A stretch of DNA of 64,000 nucleotides from Lytechinus pictus (GCF_037042905.1 NC_087253.1:7638501-7702500), one strand, 5' to 3'. Positions 43,271 to 55,150 are shown, counted from the first letter of the stretch. Notes: generated by a model from the letters alone, not told the origin. Numbers and translations are program-made.

Positions 43271-43512
43271 TAGTCTCGCGTTCCAGAGGGTTGCGAAAAC
43301 TCCGTATTACCCGGCTGTAGCACGGCTACCTTGTTCGGGCGCAGGAGCATTCAAGGAAATCATTTCTTACTGGCATGACTCATTAACTACACCTGGGTGG
43401 AGAAATAAAGATAAACGCTTTGCCAAAGGACGCGAATGCTGCGGTTGGATTCGAACCCCGTACCATGTGGTTCAAAGTCTGGCGCCCTATCCACAGAGCC
43501 ACGCCATATCTA
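43271..43512 (-). mobile_element. tRNA-derived SINE, minus strand
   Basis: On the minus strand: A box GTGGCTCTGTGGATAGGGC, B box GGGGTTCGAATCC, then a body with GGCAAAGCGTTTATCTTTAT running to about 43275. Confidence 0.8.
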
Positions 43513-43806
43513 CATTTTATCAATTTCAGATATGCGTTTGCTTATATTGGATTATCGAATTTATATTTCCCCCCTTTTCATCAAAAATATTTATCTTAAT
43601 ATTATTTTTATTCACCTATTTATGTATATGTTTGTTTAATCATTCAGATGATTTCAAAGAGTGGAGGGTCGACGGTTCATTAAAAAGAAACCGCTTCACA
43701 AGAGAGCCAACGGGTAAATTTTCGGAAAGGTGGTACTGGTAAAAAAAAAGGAGACAGAAAACATGGGTTAATTTCCGATTTTTTGTAAATCTGAAGTAGT
43801 TTGAAC

Positions 43807-44060
43807 CAGTGGCGTACCTAGGATTTTCCACAGGGGGGGGGGGCAAAAAAAAAGATCTTTAACCACAAATGAATGATCTCGTCCATAAAAAAAATTGACA
43901 AGCAAAAAAAAAAAAAAAAAAAAGGTCTTCAACCACAAATAAAGGATTTCGTACCAGAAAAAAATTTGACAAGCAAAAAAAAAAAAAATGCTTCAAGACT
44001 CGTCAGGGGTGGCAGTCTGTCCCCTCTGCCCCCCCCCCTCCCCCCGTAGGTACGCTACTG
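43807..44060. mobile_element. hAT-type MITE, 254 bp
   Basis: TIRs CAGTGGCGTACCTAGG / CGTAGGTACGCTACTG, perfect 8-bp duplication GTTTGAAC (43799-43806 and 44061-44068). The interior has two TTGACAAGCAAAAAAAAA blocks followed by ATGCTT- or GGTCTT-type words. Confidence 0.95.
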
Positions 44061-44068
44061 GTTTGAAC

Positions 44069-44577
44069 GCAATATAAAAACTTCCATGATCATGAAGCAT
44101 TTCCCTTTTTTTTAGTAGCTCAAACTCACAATGAACTGTTACCTTTGTTCAATGGGCCTCTAGGCGGAAATTCTACGGAAATAAATAAACTTGTGACCTT
44201 ATGCATGTCTATCGTTGACATTAGGTTTGTGTTCTCATATTGACATGTTAAAACGAAATCATTCAATTGCATATCACTATACATCGTTGAAAGCTAACTT
44301 ACATGATTGGTGCGAAACCCTCCGCTTTTTAACGAAATATATCAGCTCAATACAGTGGCGTTATGTCTTTCCAGTTTTAAGGGGCAGACATGGCGTATCG
44401 GGATTTTTTTTTTCCAGCTACGAACGAATCGAGCTATCTAAAATTTCGACATTTTTATTATAAAATATCTAATTTAGTGATAGATTTTGGCATAATATTC
44501 AGAAAATTATGTATTTCACCCTTATCTCTTTCCTTTTCTTTCAGGAGTGCAAGTGTCCCAAAGGCCCCCCCCCCCTC
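44069..44577. other. Unassigned stretch
   Basis: No exon or element recognised. Confidence 0.35.
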
Positions 44578-44695
44578 CAGTGGCGCACCGAGACCCAAAG
44601 GAGACAAAATTATGATTGGAGGGGCACTGTATTCTTTGTGAATAATGCTGTGCCCCTCCAATGCTTTTTCTACTCTGGGTCACGGTCCGCCACTG
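44578..44695. mobile_element. hAT-type MITE, 118 bp
   Basis: TIRs CAGTGGCGCACCGAGACCCA / TGGGTCACGGTCCGCCACTG. It sits in a C run, so the 8-bp duplication (CCCCCCTC versus CCCCCCCC) is only approximate. Internal near-palindrome shared in outline with 28289-28409. Confidence 0.88.
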
Positions 44696-44703
44696 CCCCC
44701 CCC

Positions 44704-45570
44704 CCCCCCTCCCTTCCCTATGTGTTGCCACTGGCTCATCCCGTTGTTTGTCTGTTTTCAGATTCAAATAGTATTGTTAAGTGAGGAGATTTCGTAATGG
44801 GCACTGAGCACCATTTTCACCGCCGTATTCCAAGAGGGACGAAGTTGTCTTCTAAAATCAGGGGCAGCGCCAGGGTATTTTGATTGGGGCGGGGGGCAAG
44901 ACGAAATAAGAAATGACGCCATTTTTTATCATGTGAATATCAGCGTGACAGGCGTTGTATGGAGCTAAACGACCAAGATCTCTCTTTTTAAATTCTTCTT
45001 CTCTGATTCCTTTTCTCCCCACACCCCTTTCCTTCGCTTTTCCCTTTTTTGGGGAAAAATCTCAACGGGTGACCTCCTCTGTTTACAGTCATATGTAACT
45101 TGTAAAATCACGTTATATTACTACTGTCTGGATATAGCTATTCTCACGCTGTTCCGGCCCTATTACATGTATCATTATCGTGAATTTGTTTATTTGTTAG
45201 CAAGCGTCCGTCATATAACTCTGAGGCCTTGCATAGATAATGTGTTCGGGAGGCTTATTGCGAAATGAGCTACCTAGATCCGTCGTTGTTATTCAACATA
45301 CCCATTACATTGGAATCATTATTGTATAATTATGTCTCCAAATGAAGGCCTTTGGAAAATCCAATATTTATGCCAGAAAGGAACAAGTAACAAATTAATG
45401 ATAGACGTGAATAGATGTTTAATAAATGAAAATTAATTATCGCTTTGATATCTGTACAGGGAAAGTGGAAACCCCCTCCCAATATAATGTCCAACTATTG
45501 AATAAAGGGGAGAGAAAGGGACAGAAAAGTGAAGATGATTGTAAAACGAAGAAAGAAAGTTATTGATTTT
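44704..45570. other. Unassigned stretch
   Basis: No exon or element recognised. Confidence 0.35.
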
Positions 45571-45705
45571 TAAATAGCCTTAAGAACGGACATCCTGAAG
45601 CTTTTTGACATGCACTCATCGGAGTAAAACCGCATGAATCGCTAAAGCGCCAGAGCGAAAAAATAGAACCGAAGCTTCAGTATGTCCGTTTTTAAGGCTA
45701 TTTTA
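45571..45705. mobile_element. Small MITE with TAAATAGCCTTAAGAACGGA ends
   Basis: 45571-45603 is mirrored at 45671-45705 (AGTATGTCCGTTTTTAAGGC). GATTTT occurs at both flanks and may be a target duplication. Confidence 0.75.
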
Positions 45706-45928
45706 CGATTTTGCGGTACCAAACACTTATTTAGCTATTAATTTTTGAGGTTTTGCTTTAGCACTGTACACATATAACACACAATCTATTTATGATCATT
45801 TTACCATAATTACAGGAACGGTTACACATGCAGACTCTGGCCGTTTTCCCGGTCCTAAAACCTGACAATATTTTGTACAGCCAATAAAACATATAAACAA
45901 GTAAGTCTCAACTAAGACTTTAAAAAAT

Positions 45929-47699
45929 GTTAAATGTTAAATGTTTCGAAAAGCTCGGGTTTTAGCTTTGGAAATTTTAACAGCAATCTTTTTCAAAAGG
46001 TTGATTGGAAAAGTGTGTTTATAAAAACTCTAGGGGTGTATTTCAGTAAAAATATGTTTGATGCTTATGAAAAAACTTGGAAAGAAAAAGTAACAAAAAT
46101 TGAAAACCAAGTATTATTGTGGAAATGCCGATATTTAACATTTTTCGGAAAAGTTACTGTACTAAAATCTTTAATTCTTTCAAATATAACTTATTTAATG
46201 ACTGTATTTCCCATGCTTGATCACATTAATAAAAAAGTTGAACAAATCATATTTAAATTTATATGGAAAGGGCGTGATAAAATAAAAAGAAAAACAATGA
46301 TTGGTAGAACTGAAAAAGGAGGAATAAACATGCCTGATTTTGTTTTACAATGTAATGCCCTAAAAACAGTTTGGCTAAAAAATCTATTTGAAACCAGGGA
46401 TCACAATTTTAGATGGAAGTTCCTTCCTGAACTACACCTCAATTACTTTGGACCGAATTCACTTGTTCTTAAAATGTCTTTTGAAAAAGAATGTCAAATG
46501 CCTGAAATGAAACAACTTCCATTATTTTATCGTCAATGTATAATTGCTTGGAAAATGTGTAATAACAAACCCTCTTTTGAGAATACAGGTGAAGATATTA
46601 GGCAACAGTTATTATGGGGTAATAAAAACATTTTGTATAAGAATAAGTGTTTGTTTTGGAAGCATTGGGTATGCTCAGACATTCTTGTTATTGGAGATAT
46701 TGTTAACAACGATGGACTATTGGATATACTGTGTATTCATGCAAAATTAAAGAAAAAAGGAAATTATTTATGTGAATCGAAATTAATTTGGAGTTGTATA
46801 CCAGAAAAATGGAAAAACATTTTGGTTAATGATAAACATTGCTCAAATCATTCAATTGTTAGCTACTTTCAATTGAAGGACCATGATCCTGTTTTACATA
46901 TAAAACAAAGTAAACATTTATCTGTTAAACTTTCTAAAAGATTATACAATTTTCTTGTGGATAAAAAGTTTATAACCCCAAATGTTGAACAATATTGGTC
47001 ACTTTATTTCAAAGAAAATTTGATTTGGAACAATATCTGGAAAGAAAAAGTTACTTTCATTGAAGAATTTCGTTTAGCTGAATTCAACTTTAAATTTTTG
47101 TATAAACTTTTGATGTCAAATGAATATTTGTTTCGATTTAAATTGGCAGAATCTCCACTCTGTTTTAAATGTAAAACTATTGAAAACTATTATCACTTAT
47201 TTTATGATTGCCATTATTCTAGACTCTTTTGGTTAAAATTCAGTAACTTTTGTGTTACCATTAATCTGAATATTAAAAATGTGGATATTAGTTATAAAGA
47301 CATTGTGATTGGTAGACACGGTGGTAATGGACACAACGTTATATCTTTCTTTAATGTATTAATCAATTTAGCTTCTTATACAATTTTTCAACAAAAAAGA
47401 AAATCAAATTTTAAAGAAATATTTGAAATTTTCTTAGAAGAAATAAAATGGAGAGCAAATATAAAAAAAAGTATTTTTTGGAAAAATTGTAAAACAAAGA
47501 TTGAAAAGTCAATTTAGGCATTATGTTTGCTTACTATTGAACATGTATCTAAACATTTTTCTTGCTATATTTGTATAATGTTGTCAATTTTTATGTTGAA
47601 TTCTAATGTATATCATGCTGTTGTTTTTTATTTTTGTTCAATATACAGTGACGATGTAAATGAGAACATACAAATAAAAAAAAAAAAAAAAAAAAAAAT
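45929..47699 (+). mobile_element. 5'-truncated L1/Tx1-type LINE insertion, young
   Basis: Flanked by an exact 14-bp target duplication AGACTTTAAAAAAT (45915-45928 and 47700-47713). It contains only the 3' part of ORF2, a ~160-bp 3' untranslated region and a poly(A) tail of about 24 A after CAAATAAAA. These are the hallmarks of target-primed reverse transcription. Confidence 0.95.
45934..47517 (+). CDS. LINE ORF2 C-terminal part, 527 codons, no stops
   Basis: The first in-frame ATG is 5 bp inside the truncation point, so the methionine is incidental. The protein corresponds to the region after the RT catalytic core. TLGVYFSKN and the thumb-like FKFIWKGRDKIKRKTM come first, followed by GGINMPDF. 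The segment ends with a long cysteine and tryptophan-containing region that includes a CFKCKTIENYYHLFYDC zinc motif. No endonuclease, no catalytic FADD, so it cannot retrotranspose. The uninterrupted frame fits a recent insertion. Related but older fragments lie at 22850-23830 and 26020-26640. Confidence 0.88.
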   Translation: MLNVSKSSGFSFGNFNSNLFQKVDWKSVFIKTLGVYFSKNMFDAYEKTWKEKVTKIENQVLLWKCRYLTFFGKVTVLKSLILSNITYLMTVFPMLDHINKKVEQIIFKFIWKGRDKIKRKTMIGRTEKGGINMPDFVLQCNALKTVWLKNLFETRDHNFRWKFLPELHLNYFGPNSLVLKMSFEKECQMPEMKQLPLFYRQCIIAWKMCNNKPSFENTGEDIRQQLLWGNKNILYKNKCLFWKHWVCSDILVIGDIVNNDGLLDILCIHAKLKKKGNYLCESKLIWSCIPEKWKNILVNDKHCSNHSIVSYFQLKDHDPVLHIKQSKHLSVKLSKRLYNFLVDKKFITPNVEQYWSLYFKENLIWNNIWKEKVTFIEEFRLAEFNFKFLYKLLMSNEYLFRFKLAESPLCFKCKTIENYYHLFYDCHYSRLFWLKFSNFCVTINLNIKNVDISYKDIVIGRHGGNGHNVISFFNVLINLASYTIFQQKRKSNFKEIFEIFLEEIKWRANIKKSIFWKNCKTKIEKSI

Positions 47700-47713
47700 A
47701 GACTTTAAAAAAT

Positions 47714-48086
47714 CATCTTAAGGCATGATAAATTTGGTTGCAGAGATAACATGGTACCTACTTTATGCTAGCGCTATAGGCAGGCCTTACATTTCCCCAA
47801 CAGGGACTTGCTACCATTTGCAGAGCAGCACATGCGCACAATACTCATTCCAATCACAGTATGTGCATTTTTATTTTTAAATATGTTACTAAGTGAAGGC
47901 CTTATAGCCCTACAAAACATACGAACTTGGGGGAAATGGCATTGCGGTTTCTCGATTGACCTGCCAATCAGTATAATTTAGTTTCAAATAAAAAAGTACA
48001 TTGTCGTTAACATGATATACCAGTGTCCTAATCACTATCATCAGAGCACATAAATAAAAACTATCGTTTCCATCGTGAGAGAAAAT
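47714..48086. other. Unassigned stretch
   Basis: No motif recognised. Confidence 0.35.
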
Positions 48087-48349
48087 GGCTCGTATTCTGA
48101 AGTCTTGTTTAATTTAAACTCTAGTCTAAGGTTGTGGTTTAATTATGGACAGCCGATTGCGACACAAATCACTAATAGTAGAGAATGAATATATTAGCTT
48201 ATTTGAGTCCCAAATCATTCCTAACTCTTTGAGAATGACTAATATCATATTTGGCTTCATTGTCATAGAATTTGGAAAGAGCAGAGTAAACATGAGACGC
48301 ATACAATGTAAACATAATTTTGACATGTTTGGCTTACCATTATTTTAAC
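48087..48349. mobile_element. Decayed copy of the 14436 MITE family
   Basis: GGCTCGTATTCTGAAGTC, GGTTGTGGTTTAATTATGG and ACATGTTTGGCTTACCATTA align with 14436-14745. The right terminal repeat is lost. Confidence 0.75.
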
Positions 48350-49899
48350 ACTAGTACAGTTCACACGAGCTTTATGCGACGGGAAGGCAAAATGTATTCA
48401 TTCGAGCCAACTAATTCTCAATTTTACACTTTTTTATATAGCTGATTGACAAAGTGTATGAATATGATTATGCATCTAACACTGATTATATGGAGGGTAA
48501 CTACTGAACTTCATTTTCCCAAATTGGGGGGGAAAAAGTCTGGAACTATATTATACTGGCGGAAGTATTAGGGCTATTTTACTGTTTCAGGTGATGAGTT
48601 TGATCCCTCAGGAGATGTCTTCATAAATGCCGATTTTATTTTCAGATTTTAATTTTATTCAGATTTTATGGTCAGATACCAATTGGCAGATATTTGTCCT
48701 ATTCACTGTAGTAAACATTCGACTCCCGAATTCCATCCTTTTTGTCATGAGTTTTTTTAAGTGCCACTTTAGCAATCGAGTCTATGGGAAATGCTTTAGG
48801 CCCGTGAGACCCTTAACGGTGACACGACATTTGCTTCTGCGACATTTTTTCCGGTCTTAATATCTCAGCGGGCGTACGGTTAGAATAAGGATTGCTGTAG
48901 AGTTTTTGGTCCAGAATAATGTGAAGATGGGGATAAGGGTTTATTTAGTGTTGGAGATTAGATTGTATATTTGGCTTAACGTTCAGATTTTCCATCGGAG
49001 CGATTGTCGCCGGAGCAAATGTCATGGAGCCAGGTTTGTATTTGTATCTTTTTATTCTCCGAAATTCACGATAAAAACATAAGTGTACAAATGAACATAT
49101 AAAAGCAAGATATAAAAGAAATAACAAGTTAGAACATACATATACAAAGAAACAACAATATCAAAGAGACATGAGAATAGTGAAATCGGAAAGACACCCA
49201 GTTCAGCTCTGCCCATAGACAATACTGTTCTTCCACGGGGTCCAGGGATTAAAACACAAGTAATAAAGAAAGTTCTTACAAATATCTCTTAGAACAAAAG
49301 GGAAAATATACTGGATATGGGTGGGGGTGGTTCAAGGATCAAATTCAAAATACTTCATAGATCAGGGAGGAAGGCATTGGGCCTATGTAAACCCGATTTC
49401 TTAATATGATGATAATGATGCCAAGCCACACCGACATAATTTACCCAAATGGGCTGATTGATAGAACTATGTCATTGGAAAGAATACGGTAACTTTGGGT
49501 AGTCTGGGGGGCGTTTCATGAAAGGACTTGTCGGACGTTTTCTACCGTACAATTTCAATCCCAGTCCCACACTTGACTTTTTGTGTCGGTAATGCACGGT
49601 TGTAATTGTATCAACAACACGGCAGGTCATTGCCGGTGCAGTGCTGTTAAAAATCACCCAGAAGCAAGTAAATGTGTAGGCTCTAATTATGTATGAAACA
49701 TCGAAAATGACCTTTAAAGATTATTTTTGTTCCTATTTGAAATGATTTTTTTAAGTTATATCGGTTTCAACGGCGAATAGCCATCCAGTAAATAGAAATT
49801 AAAATTTAAAGATTTCCATTAGGCATTACATTTACAGTCTAGACATTTCCAAAAAAAAAAGATTCCTCTCCATTTGTCTCTCTTTTTTTTAAGAGTCTG
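48350..49899. other. Unassigned; part resembles a LINE 3' end
   Basis: 49041-49270 (A-rich, beginning TATCTTTTTATTCTCCG) has the look of a LINE 3' untranslated region on the minus strand. No protein motif. The rest is unrecognised. Confidence 0.3.
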
Positions 49900-50520
49900 T
49901 CTAACGTTACCTCGAGCGAAGTCCGTGCAGGCCCTACTCCACTTCACTACCGCTTCACTACGCTCCACCTACCCGAACTTCGAGACTGAACTCTATCTGA
50001 TATTCTGAGTGACAAAGATGGGATTTTATGGGGGGAAAATATAAAATTCATGCAACATCACAATTAAAACTAATATTCTTACTTTACACCAAGTTCCACT
50101 TTTCCATGCTTCTATCAGTCTCAAAATTGGTGATTTAGAGCCAACATGAAGTTCCTCACACAAATAAATATCGCCGTATCGCGCGTGCATGCAAATAATG
50201 TTTTGAAATCGGCAGCGAATTATTTATACGTGTGAGAAACTTCATGTTGGCTCTAAATCACCCATTTTTAGACTGATAGAAGCATGGAAAAGAAGTGAAA
50301 CTTGGTGTAAAGTAAGAATATTAAATTTAATTGTTTTTAAAGATCGTGATGTTGCATGAATTTTATATTCCCCCCCCCCCCCCATAAAACCCCACCTTTG
50401 TCACTCGGAATATCAGATAGAGTTCACGGTCTCGAAGTTCGGGTAGGTGGAGCATAGTGTAGCGGTAGTGAAGTGGAGTGGAGCCTGCACGAACTTTGCT
50501 CGAGGTAGTCTACCGTTAAC
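49900..50520. mobile_element. Fold-back element with ~290-bp inverted arms
   Basis: The left arm (TACCTCGAGCGAAGT, CACTTCACTACCGCTTCAC, CCTACCCGAACTTCGAGA, CATGAAGTTCCTCACAC) is mirrored on the right with scattered mismatches and a longer G/C run. The loop is about 60 bp around 50190. Confidence 0.9.
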
Positions 50521-50973
50521 CTCCCTTTTTATGACTTTCCTTGGCCTGGCCTGGGATAAAGTGAAAATGTTGCTGTTTCGACTTTTGTCTTTGGAGGATA
50601 AAAAAAAAAATTATCTATTATTATTATTTTTTATTTGGGGGGGGGGGTCTCCAGACTCCGTATATCTCGCCAGACAAGAAAAAAACAAAGGTAAAGGGGG
50701 TCTACATGTATTTGGCTACTTTTCAGAATCTATTGGCCACATCTGCCACATTCTTGGGGAAGTTTTAACATTGAATAGGATGTTGCCCGCCAAGGGCTCT
50801 TTTTTAAATTTCTTACGGGCAGATTGCACAAGAGGTTCTTTGCAAGGACAGTCTATTTGTGTCGTTGATTTGTAATGATGTGCCGTATGAGTCACATTTT
50901 TAATATCCATCTCATATAAATATAAAAAGATATACATGTAAATACATTTATTTTTTAGATTCAATATGTAGAT
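50521..50973. other. Unassigned stretch
   Basis: A G11 run at 50637-50647; no gene recognised. Confidence 0.35.
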
Positions 50974-50981
50974 CTACTATG

Positions 50982-51403
50982 CCGGGGGGAGGTACTTAGA
51001 TTTGGTTTGGACAAAGGTGTGCGGCTGTAAGTTCGAAACCCGTATCCATATTTACAGGTCATTTTGGCTAAAAAGGTACCCATTATTAGGGATTCATTAC
51101 AAGGGCGGATCCAGGATTTTCAAAAGGGGGGGGGGGCACATTTTCGCCTGGAAAAACTTGACAAGCAAAAAAAAAAAAAAAAAGGTTATCGCCCAAAATG
51201 TAAGGTCATTTTGTATTTGCACCTAAGACATTGGAGTAGAATATGGACCCATGTTTAAGGACATTATCTAAACATTGGGCCATGCTTAGGGATTTTCCAG
51301 CATAAAACCATACGCCATGTTTAGGGATTTCTTCAAAAAAAGGCGACCCATTCCTGCGGCATATCCCCATATGCCTTATCTCGTGAGTACCCCCCCCCCC
51401 GGG
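50982..51403. mobile_element. MITE with CCGGGGGG(A/T)..TACT ends and 8-bp duplication
   Basis: CCGGGGGGAGGTACTTAG at the left and TGAGTACCCCCCCCCCGGG at the right. Target duplication CTACTATG at 50974-50981 and 51404-51411. Confidence 0.85.
51103..51235. mobile_element. hAT-MITE fragment nested in the preceding element
   Basis: GGGCGGATCCAGGATTTTCA, a G11 run and TTGACAAGCAAAAAAAAA match parts of 43807-44060 and 22742. The right end is undefined. Confidence 0.5.
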
Positions 51404-51411
51404 CTACTATG

Positions 51412-52794
51412 TAGCTGACTCTTGATTTTTAATATATGCAAGCACATGAGGTGCTATATAGATGACAGATTTTTTTTTCACTTTAAATTGTTTAATGGAT
51501 GATTACAATGCTTTTGTATGTGCTTTCAGTTAAAGGGTGTCTCATATGGTGCATCATTATTAATATTGAATGCATAATCATGATATTTTTTTACATCCTT
51601 TTACATCAAACACAATACTCGGGGGGGGGCATATGGCATATGGTCCCCCTTGACATTTTTCAGAATAAATCTGCCACTCAAAATGTTATTACCGCATCGC
51701 TGACTCACGTTTTACTTTCAAGTCTCACACAACTTTTGATACTAAATTTGCCATTCCCAGGTACAGGGTCAGGAAATTTTGCAACATTATGTTTGTTTAA
51801 GTACATGTCAGACAAAAACATGATTACATGTAAAAAGTCAATATTCATAACTGGGTAATTTTTTTTTATTGACAATAGTAATTGAATGTCACTGATGAAC
51901 TTTGTCTTGAAAATAACAACTAAAAATTTTTTTTGAAGTTAAGAAAAAATATTAAAACAAAAATATGAATTGAAAGGAATTTATTTTGATACCAGATTTT
52001 TTAAAGTAAAGTTGTTAGGATTGCTCTAGAAAGGAATATGTGCACCAAAGTTTGGCATTCTATTACAAGCTTTTTTTAGTAAATTAAAGCAAAAGGTATG
52101 ATTTCATAATTTTTTTTATTGCGCCGCCCATGGCTGAGGAACCATAGTGCCCCTCCCCAGGCCAGAAGTGACTTTAATCAAAACACCCTTGGACTACTAT
52201 AATGATTAACACACTGGCAACTGAGCTTAACTTGTATATTAATTTCATGAATATTTTTTGTCTCTTTGCTTTTTGCTTTTAATTGCTTACTACAGTTATG
52301 ACAAAGAAGTCTGGAACCTCAGAACCACCATAACTGTGTCTGCTACAATGTGTGTTCTTGCAACCAGCTGATTGATTCATTTTATCAACTCTTGAATGGT
52401 AGGTTACATGTAAACTGTATTATTATCAATAATTCACCATGATCGTAATGAGGATGGGGGTGAAATCTGTACACATTGACCCAAGGATAATGCAAAATGA
52501 AAAAGGCTAACACAAATCTCTATCTTGACTGGACTTCTCAGCAATGAAGACATCCCATTGATGGGGGGGGGGGAGGGGAGGGGGTGGTTGTGCTCATCCA
52601 AGGTGTACTGTATGAAAGTGTGTATTTTGCTTTCATTGATTTAATTTATTGCATATTTTAATTTCCATGATTCTTTTATTTGGGGAAAAACAATCAGTTC
52701 ACACTTTTTTAGATTACATCATGGCAAATTGCCAATTACTATGGTCTCAGGAGTAAGCCACTATCCCTCTATCACATCATCATTTGGGTGCAAA
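51412..52794. other. Unassigned stretch
   Basis: G-rich run near 52562-52585. No exon or element recognised. Confidence 0.35.
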
Positions 52795-52911
52795 CAACGC
52801 CCTTACCAGCAGACATAGGGGCATTTCTGCACCGATGGGTGCACAAAAATGTTTTGCTAAGGGCGTTCAAATTTTGTCCTTTCAGTGCAACTGAAAGGAC
52901 AAAATTTGAAC
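52795..52911. repeat. Perfect 22-bp hairpin within a short inverted structure
   Basis: 52865-52886 and 52890-52911 are exact reverse complements with a 3-nt GCA loop; the stem begins GTTCAAATTTTGTCCTTTC. An overlapping outer pair is AACGCCCTTA (52795-52804) / TAAGGGCGTT (52858-52867). Confidence 0.9.
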
Positions 52912-53578
52912 TAATCCAAGCTATGTATAGTTATTGGCTTGCATTATTTCCCATATTATTATTTTTTATGAACAGGTTGATTATCAGAACTGAATTCAGA
53001 GCTGCTCCTGTCTGTAGTAACATCATTATAAGAGTGGACTTCAGAATGAGGGCGTTGCTTGTTTAAAAACTTCACTCCATGGAGCTCTCCAAATTCATCT
53101 CAAATTAGACTGCTTCTGAAAACCAGATTTGTTCCTTCAAGCAGAGACGCTTGTGGCTTTCCTGGCTGGACTTCTATGGATTCTTCATGCCAACCTTAAG
53201 GACTGTGGTCTTCTGCATGATACACATCAATTCCAAACAAGACATTCTGTGGTGAAACACTTGATGTAAATGATATGAAATTTATCTCAGAAGTAATTCC
53301 TCGGGAGCAAGAAACATTGAAAAATGAAAATAAAAGGTCCATCAATAATGAATGTCTTAAGCAGTGTTTTTTTTTTTGCACAGATCAATGGATCTTTTCA
53401 AGTCCAAGCAGAGATGTAGTCAATGCTGACCTCGAGGCAACATTTTGCTGGCCTTGGTCCAAGTCACTGTACAGAATCTATGGGAAGTTCTCTCAAGCTG
53501 CCTCATGACTCGGAAGAATCAGCCTCGACCTCATCCCTGTATGCAAGTGTGATATATATCTACGATGCTATCTCATGA
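52912..53578. other. Unassigned stretch
   Basis: No gene recognised. The open frames here lack domain motifs or splice context. Confidence 0.35.
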
Positions 53579-54179
53579 TTAAAGGACAAGTCCACTCCAA
53601 CAAAAAGTTGATTTGAATAAAAAGAGAAAAATCCAACAAACATAACACTGAAAATTTCATCAAAATCGGATGTAAAATAAGAAAGTTATGCCATTTTAAA
53701 GTTTCCCTTAATTTCACAAAACAGTTACATGCACATACTGGTTGGTATGCAAATGAGGAGAGTGATGACGTCATCCACTTACTATTTCTTTTGTATTTTA
53801 TTATATGAAATATGAAATATTCTAATTTTCTCCTCATTGTCAAGTGAAACAACGATTAATTCCTCCCTGAACATGTGGAATTAGCATTGTTTAATACTAT
53901 ATGGTTCAGTCAAGTCGGTCCTTATTGTCAAATTTGTAAAAAATGAAATATTGTATAATTCAAACAATAATAAACAAAAGAAATAGTGAGTGAGGGACAT
54001 CATCGACTATTGTCACTCAGTTGTGCGTATCACTCTTTTGTGAAAAATAATCGAAATTTTGAAATGTCATAACTTTCTTATTGTACATCCGATTTTGATG
54101 AAATTTTCAGTGTTGTGCTAGTTTGATTTTTCTCTATTTATTTAAATCAACATTTTTCTGGGGTGGACTTGACCTTTAA
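53579..54179. mobile_element. Palindromic 600-bp MITE, AAAGGACAAG subfamily
   Basis: TTAAAGGACAAGTCCACTCC and GGGTGGACTTGACCTTTAA are inverted ends with TTAA at each extremity. The inner arms carry GAAAATTTCATCAAAATCGG and its inverse. A decayed relative is at 5498-6084. Confidence 0.92.
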
Positions 54180-54764
54180 AGAGAGAGAAACAAGAGAGCT
54201 TCAGATTTTGAAGTGTAGCATTCCCCTAAAATGTATGCTTTATTTGAAAATCAAACTAAAAGAACTTAATCGGGCATGTTATTCATTATGATATGTATGA
54301 ATGAAAGCATTTAAGCAATTTATTGCTCTTGCAAAACATATTCTGAGTTGTATTTACTGCAAACGCTCAGAAATATTGATAAGCATTTGCCAGTGCATGA
54401 AGTGTTTTATAAAGAGTGGCTTTTGTGCCTATGGAGAGTTATTATTTCTTCAACATTTCTTCATACAAATTATTTCAGAAATCACAATTTGAATATTCCA
54501 TGACCTCTGATAACAAGAGCAGAATATTTTTGATGATTGACACACTTTAAAATGATATTAGGAGAGAATGTACTGAAATTGTGTGAAAATAATGGCATAA
54601 TTGCTGAAGAGGCCTGTAAAAATTAAAAATAACATTATTTCAAGTTTTTCTTGAAAAAAACCCATGGAAAATTGAAAATGGCATAATTTACACAAGTTTT
54701 CAAAACAAAATACAAAAAAAAATTTTTTTGCAGAATTTTTAGTACACAAGCCTATGGACAATCA
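54180..54764. other. Unassigned stretch
   Basis: No motif recognised. Confidence 0.35.
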
Positions 54765-54989
54765 ATTGAACGTAAATCGAACGCAAATTTTGCGCATCCT
54801 CCAAAATCTTACATAAGTTACGTTCGATTTGCAATCAATTGCAAAGCTTGCGCTTGATCTACGTTCAATTGATCAAACGCAACTTCTTCTTGCAACAGGA
54901 TTGAACGTAACTTGCGTTCAATTGCAGATTTGCGTTTAATCGGAGGACTTACGCTCAATTTTGGGAGTTGCGTTCGATTTGCATTCAAT
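54765..54989. repeat. Inverted-repeat region built of TTGCGTTC/GAACGCAA words
   Basis: 54765-54786 is the reverse complement of 54968-54989 with two mismatches. TTGCGTT, GCAATTGA and ACGTTCAATTG recur about ten times between. Confidence 0.75.
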
Positions 54990-55150
54990 CGCAAGTTTCT
55001 TGCAACACCCCAATAGAGTCGCGCTTAAATGTCGCGTTGCATTCCGAATAAAAGGCATAATCGCATTGGCCATATTATGCTAAGAGCACGCGCATTACTT
55101 TGTATTGATCAATAAGATGGGGCGTACAAAGTAAACAAAAATTATACAAC

